A stretch of 62,228 nucleotides of DNA from contig DASWJQ010000176.1 in the NCBI GenBank assembly GCA_036397095.1, positions 1 to 62,228 of the forward strand, written 5' to 3'. The translations under genes and the position numbers were made by a program. This stretch comes from DASWJQ01 sp036397095. GTDB lineage: Bacteria; Chloroflexota; Anaerolineae; Anaerolineales; E44-bin32. How positions within the stretch are numbered: position 1 is the first letter of the stretch; the number at the start of each line of letters is the position of its first letter. The notes under the pieces are model-generated. The model saw nothing but the letters and a program-made list of their open reading frames with translations. It did no database searches and was not told the DNA's origin. Below are positions 25,035 to 33,870 of this stretch, in pieces.

Positions 25035-27094
25035 TCCAACGGCAGGCAGGCAGCCAGGCCGAGCCGGGCCATCCGGCGCGCGGCGGCCGGGGTGCGGGTC
25101 AGGCGCGGCAATCGGGAGCTCAGCGCATGCCGGGCCGGGCAATAGGCGCCGGCCGGTGCAGTCAGGTCGATTTCATCGCCCGTCTCATCGAAGAGCACAT
25201 TGGCCCGGCCGGGCGTCGGCCACAACCCGTATACCAAGCTGCTCGACCCATCCGGCAGACGGCCATAGGCCAGGTTGTAGGCGCGCACCCGCAGGTACTG
25301 GATCTTGTCGACCAGGTGGCCGTCCGGGCTGAGCAGGCGGACGCTGTCGCCGCCATCATTGAGCGCAATATGGGTCCGGGCGCGGAAGAAAACGGCGAAG
25401 CCGTCGGGCTCGATCGTGATGCCGGGCAAAGCATACGGGCGGGAGCCACTGCCGCTGACATCGTCGAGCAGCCAGCCGCGCAACCAGACCGGCCCCGGGC
25501 CGTGGTTGTAGATTTCGATGAATTCATCGGCAGTGGTTACACCGCCCCTGCCTTCCCAATCGTAGTGGGGCCGGATGAGCACCTCGTTGATTACCAGCCG
25601 CCCCGGCACCCAGGTGGGTGTTGGCGTGGGAACCAGGACCGAGTTGAGGGCGCCGGGTGTGCCGGGGATGGCACGGCCGTGGGCGTCCAGGCCGCGCCCA
25701 CCGTAGCCAGTGAAGGTCCCCCAGTGGCCGGCACGGTCGTCACCGCCGCGGCGCTCCATGCTTGCCCGGCTGGCGGCCTCGCCGGCGGGCCAGCCTCCCC
25801 CGTCGCCGTTGGCGCTGTCAATCAGGCGGTTGCCCGGATCCAGCAAGGTGAGCTGCTCGCCGCTGTTGCTCAATGTTCCGCCGTAGATCAGATCCGCCGG
25901 CAGATCGGAGATTGTCTGGTCGTCGGTGCGCTCAAGCAGGAAAAAACCGTACGGGGCGATCGATCCGGCCAGAGCGATCTGGAGGTCGCCGCCGTCGGTC
26001 AGATGCCAGCCGGTCAAGTCGATGGTTGATCCGGTTGTATTGTGCAGTTCAATCCACTCATCGCTGGCTGAGGCCGGGCTGCCGGCCCAGGCAATCTCGT
26101 TGATCAGGACGGATCCGGGGTCAAACGGCACCTCGCTGGCCGGCGCAGTGCCGGTCGGGCTGGGACTGGGGGTGGCCGTGGCGACAAAGGGGGAGTTTGG
26201 CTGGCGCGGCGTGCCCTGGATCCAATTTCCATTGCTGTCCAGCGCAAAGGCGGCACCGTCGAAGGTGACCCAGTTGCCTGGACGGTCGTCGCCCCCCAGG
26301 CGCTCCATGGTGCGACGCGGGCTGGCCTGGCCAGCCGGCCAGCCGCCGCCGCCGGCATTGGCGCTGTCGATTAGCTGTCCGGAAGGGCCGAGTAAGGTCA
26401 GCGTCTCGCCGCCATTGTGGAGCGAGCCGGTGTAAATCTGGTCGGCGGACACACTGGCCACGCTGTTGTCGTCGGTGCGCTCAAGCAGGTAGAAGCCATA
26501 CGGGGCAATCGAGCCGGTCAGCGCGATCTGGATGTCGTCGTCATCGGTCAAGTGCCAGCCTGCCAGGTCGATAGGGGCCGACTCCGGATTGTGCAGTTCG
26601 ATCCATTCATCGTTGGCGCTGGCCTGTGTGCCGGACCACGCCAGCTCGTTGATAAGGACGGTTCTTGGTAGCACCTCGGTGGCGACCGGGGCGGACGTGG
26701 GCGTAGGGCTGGCACTCGGGGTGGGACTGACGGATGCGGATGAGCTGGGCGAGGCCGTGGCGCTGGGCGAAGGGGATAAGGTTTCGGTCGGCGAGGGACT
26801 TATAGAGGGGGAAGCCGAAGCCGTCGCCGAGGGGCCGTCCGTCTGGCTGGGTGTGGGGCTTAACGTTGCGCTGGACGTCGGGCTTGCCGTTGCGCTGCCG
26901 CCTGGACCGGAGGTTGTACTTGCCGTGGCGCTCGGCAGCGTGGCCGTCGGAACGGGCGACGGCGAAGGGCTGGCGGTAGCCGTTGGCAGATCGCCCTGCC
27001 CGACCGGTGTGGATAATAGGGTTCCGGCCTCGAACAAAAACAACCCGGCCATCAGGATGGCACGGGTTGGATGGAGCCGATGTGTCGGGCCCAT
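25031..27094 (-). CDS. Secreted protein with three lamin-tail domains
   Basis: A 687-residue protein. An N-terminal hydrophobic segment (about 12-28) is likely a signal anchor. Residues ~35-140 are a low-complexity Ser/Pro/Thr/Ala linker. Three lamin-tail (LTD) domains follow from about 147, 329 and 500, each with INE(L/I/V) and EWIELHN or EFIEIYN. The first two are close duplicates of each other. Such domains occur in extracellular proteins and may bind surface or nucleic-acid partners. The ATG has GGGAGG immediately upstream, and a strong promoter precedes it. Confidence 0.85.
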   Translation of the reverse strand: MGPTHRLHPTRAILMAGLFLFEAGTLLSTPVGQGDLPTATASPSPSPVPTATLPSATASTTSGPGGSATASPTSSATLSPTPSQTDGPSATASASPSISPSPTETLSPSPSATASPSSSASVSPTPSASPTPTSAPVATEVLPRTVLINELAWSGTQASANDEWIELHNPESAPIDLAGWHLTDDDDIQIALTGSIAPYGFYLLERTDDNSVASVSADQIYTGSLHNGGETLTLLGPSGQLIDSANAGGGGWPAGQASPRRTMERLGGDDRPGNWVTFDGAAFALDSNGNWIQGTPRQPNSPFVATATPSPSPTGTAPASEVPFDPGSVLINEIAWAGSPASASDEWIELHNTTGSTIDLTGWHLTDGGDLQIALAGSIAPYGFFLLERTDDQTISDLPADLIYGGTLSNSGEQLTLLDPGNRLIDSANGDGGGWPAGEAASRASMERRGGDDRAGHWGTFTGYGGRGLDAHGRAIPGTPGALNSVLVPTPTPTWVPGRLVINEVLIRPHYDWEGRGGVTTADEFIEIYNHGPGPVWLRGWLLDDVSGSGSRPYALPGITIEPDGFAVFFRARTHIALNDGGDSVRLLSPDGHLVDKIQYLRVRAYNLAYGRLPDGSSSLVYGLWPTPGRANVLFDETGDEIDLTAPAGAYCPARHALSSRLPRLTRTPAAARRMARLGLAACLPLD

Positions 27095-27129
27095 CCTCCC
27101 CCCTCGGTAGGACCGTTGTCTACACCACT

Positions 27130-27158
27130 ATCTTACGGTGTGCGGCGGCAGTTGTCAA
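27130..27158 (-). promoter_or_regulatory. Sigma70-type promoter of the lamin-tail gene
   Basis: On the minus strand a perfect -35 TTGACA (27158-27153), a 17-bp spacer and -10 TAAGAT (27135-27130) precede the gene. The -35 overlaps the 3' end of the EamA gene. The leader would be about 30 nt. Confidence 0.7.
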
Positions 27159-28072
27159 AGCGGAACAGGCGCCGGCCGCGGTCGCAGCTGGACCAACAGC
27201 GTGCCCACGATCGCCAGCAGCAAGCCGGCCCCCTGCTGCAGGTTGATCGTCTCGCCGAGGAAGACGACCGCCAGGATCGGAATCATGATCAGCGTTGTGC
27301 CGTTGATCACGGATGACTCGGCGGCCGACAGAACCTGCAGAATCTCGTTCCACAAGCTGAAGGCCAAGGCCGTGTTGACCAGGGCCAGCCAGCCGATGAT
27401 CAGCCACAGGTAGCCTGGGAGCGGCGGGATGCCTTCGACCAGCCAGCCGCCGGCCAGCAGCAAGCCCCCGCCGACAGCCATGCTGACGGCGGTGATCACG
27501 GCCGGCGACAGATCGCGCCGGCGGTTGATGCGCCGGCCGAGGATCACGGCGACGGCATTGGCCACCAGCGCAATGGCGACGGCCAGATAGCCGATGGTCT
27601 GCCCGGCCGGGATGGTCAAAGGGTGAAAGTAGACCAGGGCGCCAACCAGGGCCAGCCCGATGCCGGCCCATTGGCGCAACCCAGGAGTCTCTCCCAATAG
27701 CGGAATGGCGATCAGGGCGACGGCGCTGGTGGTGAAGCTGAGGATCAAATTGACGGTGACGGCCGGCAGGTGCGCCAGGCCGACGAATACCGCTCCCTGC
27801 GTGACCGCGTACAACAGGACGCCCAGGGTTATGAGTTCGCGCCAATTGCTACCTGTTAGTTGCCGGATGGCCCGCCGGTGCGGGCGGCGCAATGCCCATG
27901 GGATGACCACGGCGGCCGCCAGGGCGTAGCGAATGCCGGCAAAGCTGGTTGGGGGAATGTCGCGCAGGCCGAACTTGATGAGTACCCACGAGGTGGACCA
28001 GAGGAATGTGACGAACAGCCCGATGGCGATGGCCCGGCCGCGAGACGGGCCGGGCTCGACCGCACCCGTCAA
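27155..28072 (-). CDS. EamA/DMT family transporter
   Basis: About 305 residues with ten hydrophobic helices arranged as two EamA repeats. The second repeat has AAESSVINGTTLIMIPILAVVFLGETINLQQGAG, typical of the drug/metabolite transporter superfamily. It probably exports a metabolite; the substrate is unknown. The start is uncertain: I favour TTG overlapping the TGA of the preceding gene (TTGA), since no ATG precedes the first helix. A TTG 17 codons earlier is also possible. Confidence 0.8.
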   Translation of the reverse strand: MTGAVEPGPSRGRAIAIGLFVTFLWSTSWVLIKFGLRDIPPTSFAGIRYALAAAVVIPWALRRPHRRAIRQLTGSNWRELITLGVLLYAVTQGAVFVGLAHLPAVTVNLILSFTTSAVALIAIPLLGETPGLRQWAGIGLALVGALVYFHPLTIPAGQTIGYLAVAIALVANAVAVILGRRINRRRDLSPAVITAVSMAVGGGLLLAGGWLVEGIPPLPGYLWLIIGWLALVNTALAFSLWNEILQVLSAAESSVINGTTLIMIPILAVVFLGETINLQQGAGLLLAIVGTLLVQLRPRPAPVPL

Positions 28073-28440
28073 GCCAGCGGCTCTTCGAAGGTGATCTCGA
28101 CAAGCGGGCTGCCTTCGAGCCAAGCGGTCAGATCGGAAGTGGCTCGGTGGCGTTCCATGATGTAGCGCAGGACTGGCTGGCGCCGGGCGGGGTCAACAAT
28201 CGGCTGGGCGCGAGCCGCCAGATCTGCCTGGTGGCTCTGCTTGAGGTGCACCTGAAAGTTGGGCTCTGACAGCAGGTTGGCGTACCAATCGCGCCTGCCT
28301 GGTGAGCCCGATAAGTAGCAGTGACCGTCCATATGGTGCAGCCAGATTTCGATGCGATGGGGCCGGCCCGAGCGCCGGCCGATGGTTGTGATATCGATGG
28401 TCTGGTCGGTTCGAAGGGCAGCGCGGACTGCGTCGTCCAT
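28069..28440 (-). CDS. DUF385-type nitroreductase/quinone reductase family protein
   Basis: A 123-residue split-barrel protein resembling the F420H2-dependent nitroreductase/quinone reductase family: TTIGRRSGRPHRIEIW and YLSGSPGRRDWYANLLSEPNFQVHL are the cofactor-contact regions. Whether this organism makes F420 cannot be told from the window. It lies 14 bp after the ferredoxin-NADP reductase gene and may be translated together with EamA downstream. Confidence 0.78.
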   Translation of the reverse strand: MDDAVRAALRTDQTIDITTIGRRSGRPHRIEIWLHHMDGHCYLSGSPGRRDWYANLLSEPNFQVHLKQSHQADLAARAQPIVDPARRQPVLRYIMERHRATSDLTAWLEGSPLVEITFEEPLA

Positions 28441-28454
28441 CTGCGCAGGGTGTC

Positions 28455-29504
28455 CTAGCCGGCCTTCTCTTCGGTGCCGGCCATCTTTTCACTCGAGTGG
28501 CCGGGAAACACGGTGGCGCCAGGATGAACATAGGTGAAGGCGTAGTTGACCGCCACGGTAACGTGGCCGTAGCCGACCACGATCAGGTTGAGCGGGTCCA
28601 AGGCTTCCTGGAGCGCCAGGTCGCCGGCGGCGAAGACCCCAGGCAGGTTGGTCTCCATGCGGGCATTCACGCGCAGGTAGCGGCGGCCGACCGTCTCCAG
28701 GCCCCACTCGCGAATGGGCCCCAGGTCGGCCTTGAAGCCAAGGGCCAGGATGGCGGCGTCAACCTCAATGGTCTCGTCTTCGTCGGTGCGGTTGTCGAAG
28801 AGGACGGCCCGCGCCAGCTTGCCATCGCCCTCCAGACGGCGCAGCTCGTACCACAGCCTGACATCGACCGAGGACTTCACCAGCTTTTTGAGCGAAGCCT
28901 CGTGGGCCCGAAAGCCCTCACGGCGGTGGATCAGGGTGACACGCTCAGCCAGGGGCTCGGTCGCCAGCGCCCAATCGACGGCACTGTCGCCGCCGCCGAC
29001 GATCAGGATCTTCTGGTCGCGGTAGACCTCCAGATCGGTAACGAAGTACTCGACGCCGCGGCCCTCAAAGTGGTCAATCGTCTCGTTGTCTAACTTGCGA
29101 GGCCGAAAGGCGCCAATGCCGGCGGCGATGATCACGGTGCGGGTCAGGTGCATTTCCTGATCGGTCCCGATCGCCCAGCAGGTCTCACCGTCCTCGCCGC
29201 CTGGCAGGGGCACTTGCTCGAGTGTCTGCGCTTGCTGGCCCAGCGCCATCGTCGTCCCCCATTGCGAGGCCTGCTTGAACAAACTGGTGACCAGATCCTT
29301 GCCGCGGATGGCGGGGAATCCGGGTGTGTCGTAAATGAATTTCTCGGGGTACAGGGCCGTAATCTGGCCGCCGGCCTGTGGCAGAGCGTCGATCAGCTTG
29401 CAGCTCATTTCGCGCATGCCGGCGTAGAACGCGCCAAACAGCCCGGTTGGGCCGGCGCCAATGATAGTGACGTCAAAGACCTCGGGAGTAGATGACGGGC
29501 TCAT
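28455..29504 (-). CDS. Thioredoxin-reductase-like ferredoxin--NADP reductase
   Basis: A 349-residue flavoprotein. The FAD motif is IIGAGPTGLFGAFYAG near the N terminus; the NADP motif is ILIVGGGDSAVDWAL; the C-terminal FAD segment is GVFAAGDLA. The redox CxxC of thioredoxin reductase is absent, and LPQAGGQITALYPEKFIYD is characteristic of the bacterial type-2 FNR (YumC-like). It moves electrons between NADPH and ferredoxin. GAGGAGAT lies upstream of the ATG and a TATAAT 42 nt upstream. Confidence 0.9.
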   Translation of the reverse strand: MSPSSTPEVFDVTIIGAGPTGLFGAFYAGMREMSCKLIDALPQAGGQITALYPEKFIYDTPGFPAIRGKDLVTSLFKQASQWGTTMALGQQAQTLEQVPLPGGEDGETCWAIGTDQEMHLTRTVIIAAGIGAFRPRKLDNETIDHFEGRGVEYFVTDLEVYRDQKILIVGGGDSAVDWALATEPLAERVTLIHRREGFRAHEASLKKLVKSSVDVRLWYELRRLEGDGKLARAVLFDNRTDEDETIEVDAAILALGFKADLGPIREWGLETVGRRYLRVNARMETNLPGVFAAGDLALQEALDPLNLIVVGYGHVTVAVNYAFTYVHPGATVFPGHSSEKMAGTEEKAG

Positions 29505-29546
29505 GCGTGGAAGACCGATCTCCTCGATGTGGGCAACTGTGGCCGG

Positions 29547-29552
29547 ATTATA
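29547..29552 (-). promoter_or_regulatory. -10 box TATAAT of the ferredoxin--NADP reductase gene
   Basis: A perfect TATAAT on the minus strand gives a leader of about 35 nt that includes the GAGGAG ribosome site. No clear -35. Confidence 0.5.
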
Positions 29553-29582
29553 AAGGAAGGGCCGTTGGAGCGATGGAGCGCG

Positions 29583-30371
29583 CTAGCTCCCGAAGGGCGA
29601 GCCAATGGCGGCTGCCACCAGCAGCACCACGCCCAGCAGGGCGGCCAGCGAGCGGCGCCAGACACGAGACCACGGCCGGGCATCACGAGGCCGGCCAGGC
29701 GTTACTTCGGGCGGCGGCATTTCGAAGCGCGGGCCAAGCCAGAAGGACAGGCCGAGGCCGCAAACCAGGCCACCCAGGTGCCCCCAGTTGTCGATCCCCG
29801 GCGATAGGCCGATCAACAGGTTAATGGCGGCCAGAAAGACAATGTGGCGCAGCTGCCCCCGGCCCGCTGGACTGAGCAAGTTGCGGTGCTGAAACAAGAA
29901 TCCGGCCAGCGCGCCGAGCAGACCGAACACTGCGCCGGAGGCCCCGGCCGATGGCTGCGAGCTGAAAGCCAGGCTGAAGGCGACGCCGCTCAGCCCGCTC
30001 AGCAGGTAGACGACCATATAGCGAACGCCGCCGAAGGGCTGCTCGACGGCCGGCCCGATCACATACAGCGAGTACATGTTGACAAACAGGTGGAGCGCAC
30101 CGACGTGCAGGAAGATCGGCGTAAACAGGCGCCACCACTGGCCCTGGCGGATGGGCGCATTGGCCTTGGCGCCGAGCGCCAACACCAAATCGAAGTCGAG
30201 GAGAAGCTGGCTTGCCCATTGGGCCAGGAAGACGAGTGCGGTCAGCAAGATCAGGGCCGACGTCGCCGGGTTGGCGCTCAGCCGCTGGCGAAGCGTCGGT
30301 CGCGGCCGGTTGAAGGCCGGCGCCTGGCCGGCCGGGTCTGGGTTGGTTTGGTGGGGGGAGGCTTCGGTCAC
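29583..30371 (-). CDS. Rhomboid family intramembrane serine protease
   Basis: A 262-residue membrane protease with six core helices and a seventh near the C terminus. The catalytic dyad is visible: S145 in GASGAVFG and H198 in WGHLGG. The L1-loop motif around WWRLFTPIFLHVGALHLFVNMY is present. It cleaves membrane proteins within or near the lipid. Its GTG start overlaps the gmk stop (GTGA), so it is translated after gmk. Confidence 0.92.
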   Translation of the reverse strand: MTEASPHQTNPDPAGQAPAFNRPRPTLRQRLSANPATSALILLTALVFLAQWASQLLLDFDLVLALGAKANAPIRQGQWWRLFTPIFLHVGALHLFVNMYSLYVIGPAVEQPFGGVRYMVVYLLSGLSGVAFSLAFSSQPSAGASGAVFGLLGALAGFLFQHRNLLSPAGRGQLRHIVFLAAINLLIGLSPGIDNWGHLGGLVCGLGLSFWLGPRFEMPPPEVTPGRPRDARPWSRVWRRSLAALLGVVLLVAAAIGSPFGS

Positions 30372-30985
30372 AGCGTGACCCGGCGTGGATGGGTCCGCAG
30401 ATGTTCGGCGGTAGTGATCGCCAGGATGTTGTCGACGGCATGCTCAAGGCGGTGCTCGTCGTTGATCACATAGTAGTCAAATAGGTCAACTTGTTTGAGC
30501 TCTTGGCGGGCGGTGGCGATGCGCAGCTTGAGGCCTTCCTTGGTTTCGGTCTTGCGGGCCATCAGACGCTCGACCAATTGCCCTTCGGTGCGGGTCGAAA
30601 GAAAGATCAGCAGGGCCTCGGGACACAGGTCGCGGATGGTGCCGGCGCCCTGGACATCGACGCGCATGACGACGTCCTTGCCGCTGGCCAACGCCTGGCG
30701 CACCTGCTCCTTGGGGATGCCTTTGTAGTCGTTGTAGACAATGGCGTACTCGAGCAATTCGTCGTTGTCGATCATCTCGGCGAATTCGTCGTGGGAGACG
30801 AAGTGATAGTCGACGCCTTCCACCTCTTCTGGCCGGCGGGGGCGGGTGGTGGCAGTGACGACGAAATGGAGCGGCAGGCCACGGGCCTTCATGCGCTGCA
30901 GGACGCTGTCCTTGCCGACACCGGAGGGTCCGGAGATGACGATGAGCAGGGGTTGTTGTTGGCGTTGGAGCAGGTCGGAATGCAC
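30368..30985 (-). CDS. gmk: Guanylate kinase
   Basis: It phosphorylates GMP to GDP. The 205-residue protein has P-loop GPSGVGKDS at residues 19-27 and the GMP-binding TTRPRRPEEVEGVDYHFVS. GAGGAGG lies 9 nt before the chosen GTG (VHSDLLQR), giving a normal length; an ATG 18 codons upstream would run into the promoter of the divergent gene. It overlaps the rhomboid gene by 4 bp. Confidence 0.93.
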   Translation of the reverse strand: MHSDLLQRQQQPLLIVISGPSGVGKDSVLQRMKARGLPLHFVVTATTRPRRPEEVEGVDYHFVSHDEFAEMIDNDELLEYAIVYNDYKGIPKEQVRQALASGKDVVMRVDVQGAGTIRDLCPEALLIFLSTRTEGQLVERLMARKTETKEGLKLRIATARQELKQVDLFDYYVINDEHRLEHAVDNILAITTAEHLRTHPRRVTL

Positions 30986-30988
30986 GCG

Positions 30989-31017
30989 TTGAAGCCTCCT
31001 CGAGCGGTCAGTATAAT
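30989..31017 (+). promoter_or_regulatory. Promoter of the FmdB-like gene, sharing its -10 with the divergent gmk promoter
   Basis: On the plus strand TTGAAG, a 17-bp spacer and perfect TATAAT (31012-31017) lie 20 nt before the ATG. The same bases read TATACT on the minus strand, positioned to drive gmk. The two promoters overlap, so they may compete for polymerase. Confidence 0.55.
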
Positions 31018-31037
31018 GGATTCCCTGGAGGGGCTTC

Positions 31038-31427
31038 ATGCCGAAATATGACTACCGCTGCCAGCAGTGCGGCAAGCGGGCCAGTATCTATCAAAGCTAT
31101 GAGGAGTACGGGCAGGTCGAGGTAGCTTGCCCGGCCTGCGGCAGTCACCAGCTCAGGCGGCTGGTCAACCGTGTCCGCATTGCCAAGTCTGAGGAGTCGC
31201 GCCTTGATGCGCTGTCCGACCCGTCCGACTGGGGGGATCTGGACGAAAATGATCCGAAGTCGATGGCCCGCATGATGCGCAAGATGGGCCAGGAGATGGG
31301 GGAGGACATGCCGGCCGAATTCGATGAGGTGGTCGATCGCCTTGAAGCCGGGGAGTCGCCCGATTCGATCGAAGAAAGCATGCCCGAGCTGGGCGACATG
31401 GGTGGCGGCTTCGACGACGATTTCTAG
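31038..31427 (+). CDS. FmdB-type zinc-ribbon protein
   Basis: A 129-residue protein. The N terminus is a zinc ribbon of the FmdB regulatory group: YDYRCQQCGKR and ACPACGS give the four cysteines. The rest is acidic and helical (many Asp, Glu, Met), ending in GGGFDDDF. The exact role is unknown; members are proposed regulators. GGAGGGG precedes the ATG. It is divergent from gmk. Confidence 0.85.
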   Translation: MPKYDYRCQQCGKRASIYQSYEEYGQVEVACPACGSHQLRRLVNRVRIAKSEESRLDALSDPSDWGDLDENDPKSMARMMRKMGQEMGEDMPAEFDEVVDRLEAGESPDSIEESMPELGDMGGGFDDDF

Positions 31428-31517
31428 TGCCCTCGCGCGACCCGCGGGAATTCAACCACCGTGAATGCCGACAACCCTCGCCCCACTGAAAAGCGGCTGC
31501 GCAATTACCGCACCATC

Positions 31518-31549
31518 ATGTAGGGACGTTGCATACAACGTCACTACAT
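31518..31549. repeat. Dispersed palindromic repeat, copy 1 (GGGACGTTG family)
   Basis: A 14-bp stem with one mismatch, ATGTAGGGACGTTG and CAACGTCACTACAT, around the 4-nt loop CATA. It lies between the convergent FmdB-like gene and tmk. A second copy with the same GGGACGTTG-YATA-CAACGTC core occurs at 52090-52111. Confidence 0.8.
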
Positions 31550-31645
31550 CGGTGATTCCCTAGATCGACAGCAATGGCGAAATACGAGGGGCATTCGGGC
31601 CAGCGCTGTGGCGGCTGGCCCGGTTGTTTCTTAGCTTGAACCGGC

Positions 31646-32275
31646 CTAGGTGGCAGCCTCCCCCAGTCGCGCCAGCACCAACGCCAGAATGTCGGCGTGA
31701 ACGGTCTCGACCGGCCGGTCGGCGTCGACAATCCGCCATCGGGCAGTATCGTCCCTCGCCAGCGCCAGGTAGCCCTGGCGGGCGCGCTCATGGAAGGCCA
31801 GGTCATAGTCGTCCAACCGGTTCCAATTGCCGCCATCGCGGCGTCGGGCCAGCCCAACCTGGGTTGGTAGGTCGAGCAGAACCGTCAGATCGGGGACGAG
31901 GCCGCCGGTGATGAACCCGGTGATCGACTGAAGCTCGGCGAGCGGTAGGCCGTGCCCGTACCCCTGGTAAGCCAGCGATGAGTCGTAAAAGCGATCGGAG
32001 ACCACGACGCCGCCGGACTCCAAATGGGGTCGGATAACTTCGGACACCAGTTGCCGGCGGCTGGCCGAAAACAGCAGAAACTCGGTCTTTGCATCCATGC
32101 GCCGGTTGTCGAGCGACATGAGGACTCGCCGGATCTGATCGCCGATGGCCGTGCCGCCCGGCTCGCGTGTCAGCAACACCGGGTAGCCGGCCACCTTGAG
32201 TTCGTCGGCAAGCAGCTTGGCCTGGGTGGTCTTGCCGCAGCCGTCGGGACCCTCCAACGTGACGAAGTAACTCAC
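31646..32275 (-). CDS. tmk: Thymidylate kinase
   Basis: It converts dTMP to dTDP. The 209-residue protein has P-loop GPDGCGKT at 9-16, TREPGGTAIGDQIR, and the DR(Y/F) motif VVVSDRFYDSSLAYQGYG. The GTG start overlaps the stop of the Ycf45-like gene (GTGA), indicating coupling. It ends before a palindromic repeat and a convergent gene. Confidence 0.94.
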   Translation of the reverse strand: MSYFVTLEGPDGCGKTTQAKLLADELKVAGYPVLLTREPGGTAIGDQIRRVLMSLDNRRMDAKTEFLLFSASRRQLVSEVIRPHLESGGVVVSDRFYDSSLAYQGYGHGLPLAELQSITGFITGGLVPDLTVLLDLPTQVGLARRRDGGNWNRLDDYDLAFHERARQGYLALARDDTARWRIVDADRPVETVHADILALVLARLGEAAT

Positions 32276-33870
32276 TCGCGGAAGATCCTGACACGGCGAC
32301 GCGGCTCCTTGCCGTACGAGTGTGACACCAGGTTGGCCTGGCGGGCCATCTGGTGCTGCAGGCGGCGGACATAGGAGGAGGCGGGCGACAAGTCAACCGA
32401 CCGGGCGCCGTTGAGCACGGCCTGAATGGCGTCCTGGGTTTCGCTCATCGCCTCCTGCAGGGATGGGTCGTCGCCGACGGCATGCAGGTTGAACAGATCT
32501 GTCAGGAAGCTTTCCATCTGGTTGGTGGTGTTCGAGCGCAGGACATAGATCGGCAGGCGGCGCGCTTCGGCGTCGCCGATGACCTTGAGCCGGCGCCGGT
32601 AATAGGAGCGCAAGGTGACCATGGCGTCGGCCTCGCTCAAGTTGTCGACCAGTTGGGCCGGGACCCCCAGTCGCTTGGCGGCCTGGCGCAGCCGGTTGCG
32701 GGCGACCCCATACGCGTAGATTCGAGAGCGGGTCAGGGGTGTGCCGGGCAGGTGCGGTGGAGTTGGGGAGAAGGGCAGGTCACCGTTCCCGCCCGGGGAA
32801 CTCGGCAACGCCCGCTGGCGGCGGTAGCCCTGCTCGCGTGCGGCCCGGCCCGGACTGGGCGGTTTGCTGCCCTCCTGGATCTGGATTTGGCCCTCGGCGT
32901 CGCTGAAGCGAACCTCGGGGGTCATGGCCTGGCCGCGCAGCATGGCATCGACGGCGGCCGAAACGTCGTGGTGGATCGCCAGTTGTTCGCGGGCTTGGAT
33001 TTCTATAAGGACATCGAAGGTTGGTGCGGCGCGGCGTTCGAGCACGGTCTTCTGCGTACCGCGGCGGCGGGCTTCCTCGTCGGAAAGGGTGACGGACTCG
33101 ATGCCGCCGATCAGGTCGGATAAGGTCGGGTTTAGCAGCAAGTTTTCCAGGCTGTTGCCATGGGCCGTACCGATCAACTGCACGCCGCGCTCGGCGATCG
33201 TGCGGGCGGCGACGGCTTCCAGTTCACGGCCGATCTCGTCGATGACGATGACTTCGGGGTTGTGGTTCTCAACCGCCTCGATCATGACCTCGTGCTGCAG
33301 TGAGGGTTCACGCACTTGCATGCGCCGGGCTCGGCCAATGGCCGGATGGGGCACGTCGCCATCGCCGGCAATCTCGTTAGAGGTGTCGACGATCACAACC
33401 CGCCGATCCTCGGCCAGGATGCGAGCCGCCTCGCGCAACATGGTGGTCTTGCCGACACCTGGCCGGCCCAACAGCAACACCGACATGCCGCTCGAAATCA
33501 GGTCTTGAATGATGTCAATGGTGCCGTAGACAGCCCGGCCGACGCGGCAAGTCAGGCCGACGATGCGGCGATGGCGGTTGCGTATGGCCGAGATGCGGTG
33601 GAGTGTGCGCTCCATGCCGGCCCGATTATCGGCGTCGAATTCGCCGATGCGGGAGACGACGAACTCAATGTCTTCGGCCGCAACCTCGCGCTGGCTGAGC
33701 GTGACCTCATCGTCGACGTAGCGGGCCGTCGGCACGCGGCCCAAGTCGAGAATGACCTCCAGCAGATCGTCCTGGCGGTCGATCTCCTTCAGCTTGTTGG
33801 TGATGTCCTGCGGCAAGACGGCGAGCATCGCCTCGAGGTCGTCGGTGATGCGGTGGCTGCTCATCATCAT
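32272..33870 (-). CDS. Ycf45-like AAA ATPase with C-terminal R3H-type domain
   Basis: A 532-residue protein. Residues ~10-330 are a SpoIIIAA-type ATPase: P-loop GRPGVGKTT at 135-143 and Walker B EVIVIDEIGRE. The conserved RRARRMQVREPSLQHEVMIEAVENHNP-type region lies between. After a Pro/Ser linker the C terminus (about 385-455) looks like an R3H single-strand nucleic-acid-binding module. The same architecture is known as Ycf45 in cyanobacteria and algal plastids, function unknown. It overlaps both neighbours by 4 bp. Three adjacent ATGs are possible starts. Confidence 0.85.
   Translation of the reverse strand: MMMSSHRITDDLEAMLAVLPQDITNKLKEIDRQDDLLEVILDLGRVPTARYVDDEVTLSQREVAAEDIEFVVSRIGEFDADNRAGMERTLHRISAIRNRHRRIVGLTCRVGRAVYGTIDIIQDLISSGMSVLLLGRPGVGKTTMLREAARILAEDRRVVIVDTSNEIAGDGDVPHPAIGRARRMQVREPSLQHEVMIEAVENHNPEVIVIDEIGRELEAVAARTIAERGVQLIGTAHGNSLENLLLNPTLSDLIGGIESVTLSDEEARRRGTQKTVLERRAAPTFDVLIEIQAREQLAIHHDVSAAVDAMLRGQAMTPEVRFSDAEGQIQIQEGSKPPSPGRAAREQGYRRQRALPSSPGGNGDLPFSPTPPHLPGTPLTRSRIYAYGVARNRLRQAAKRLGVPAQLVDNLSEADAMVTLRSYYRRRLKVIGDAEARRLPIYVLRSNTTNQMESFLTDLFNLHAVGDDPSLQEAMSETQDAIQAVLNGARSVDLSPASSYVRRLQHQMARQANLVSHSYGKEPRRRVRIFRE

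Noticed and set aside
27008..27016. Perfect DnaA box TGTGGATAA
   Set aside because: It is a single 9-mer inside the coding sequence of the lamin-tail protein; about one such hit is expected by chance in a window of this size.
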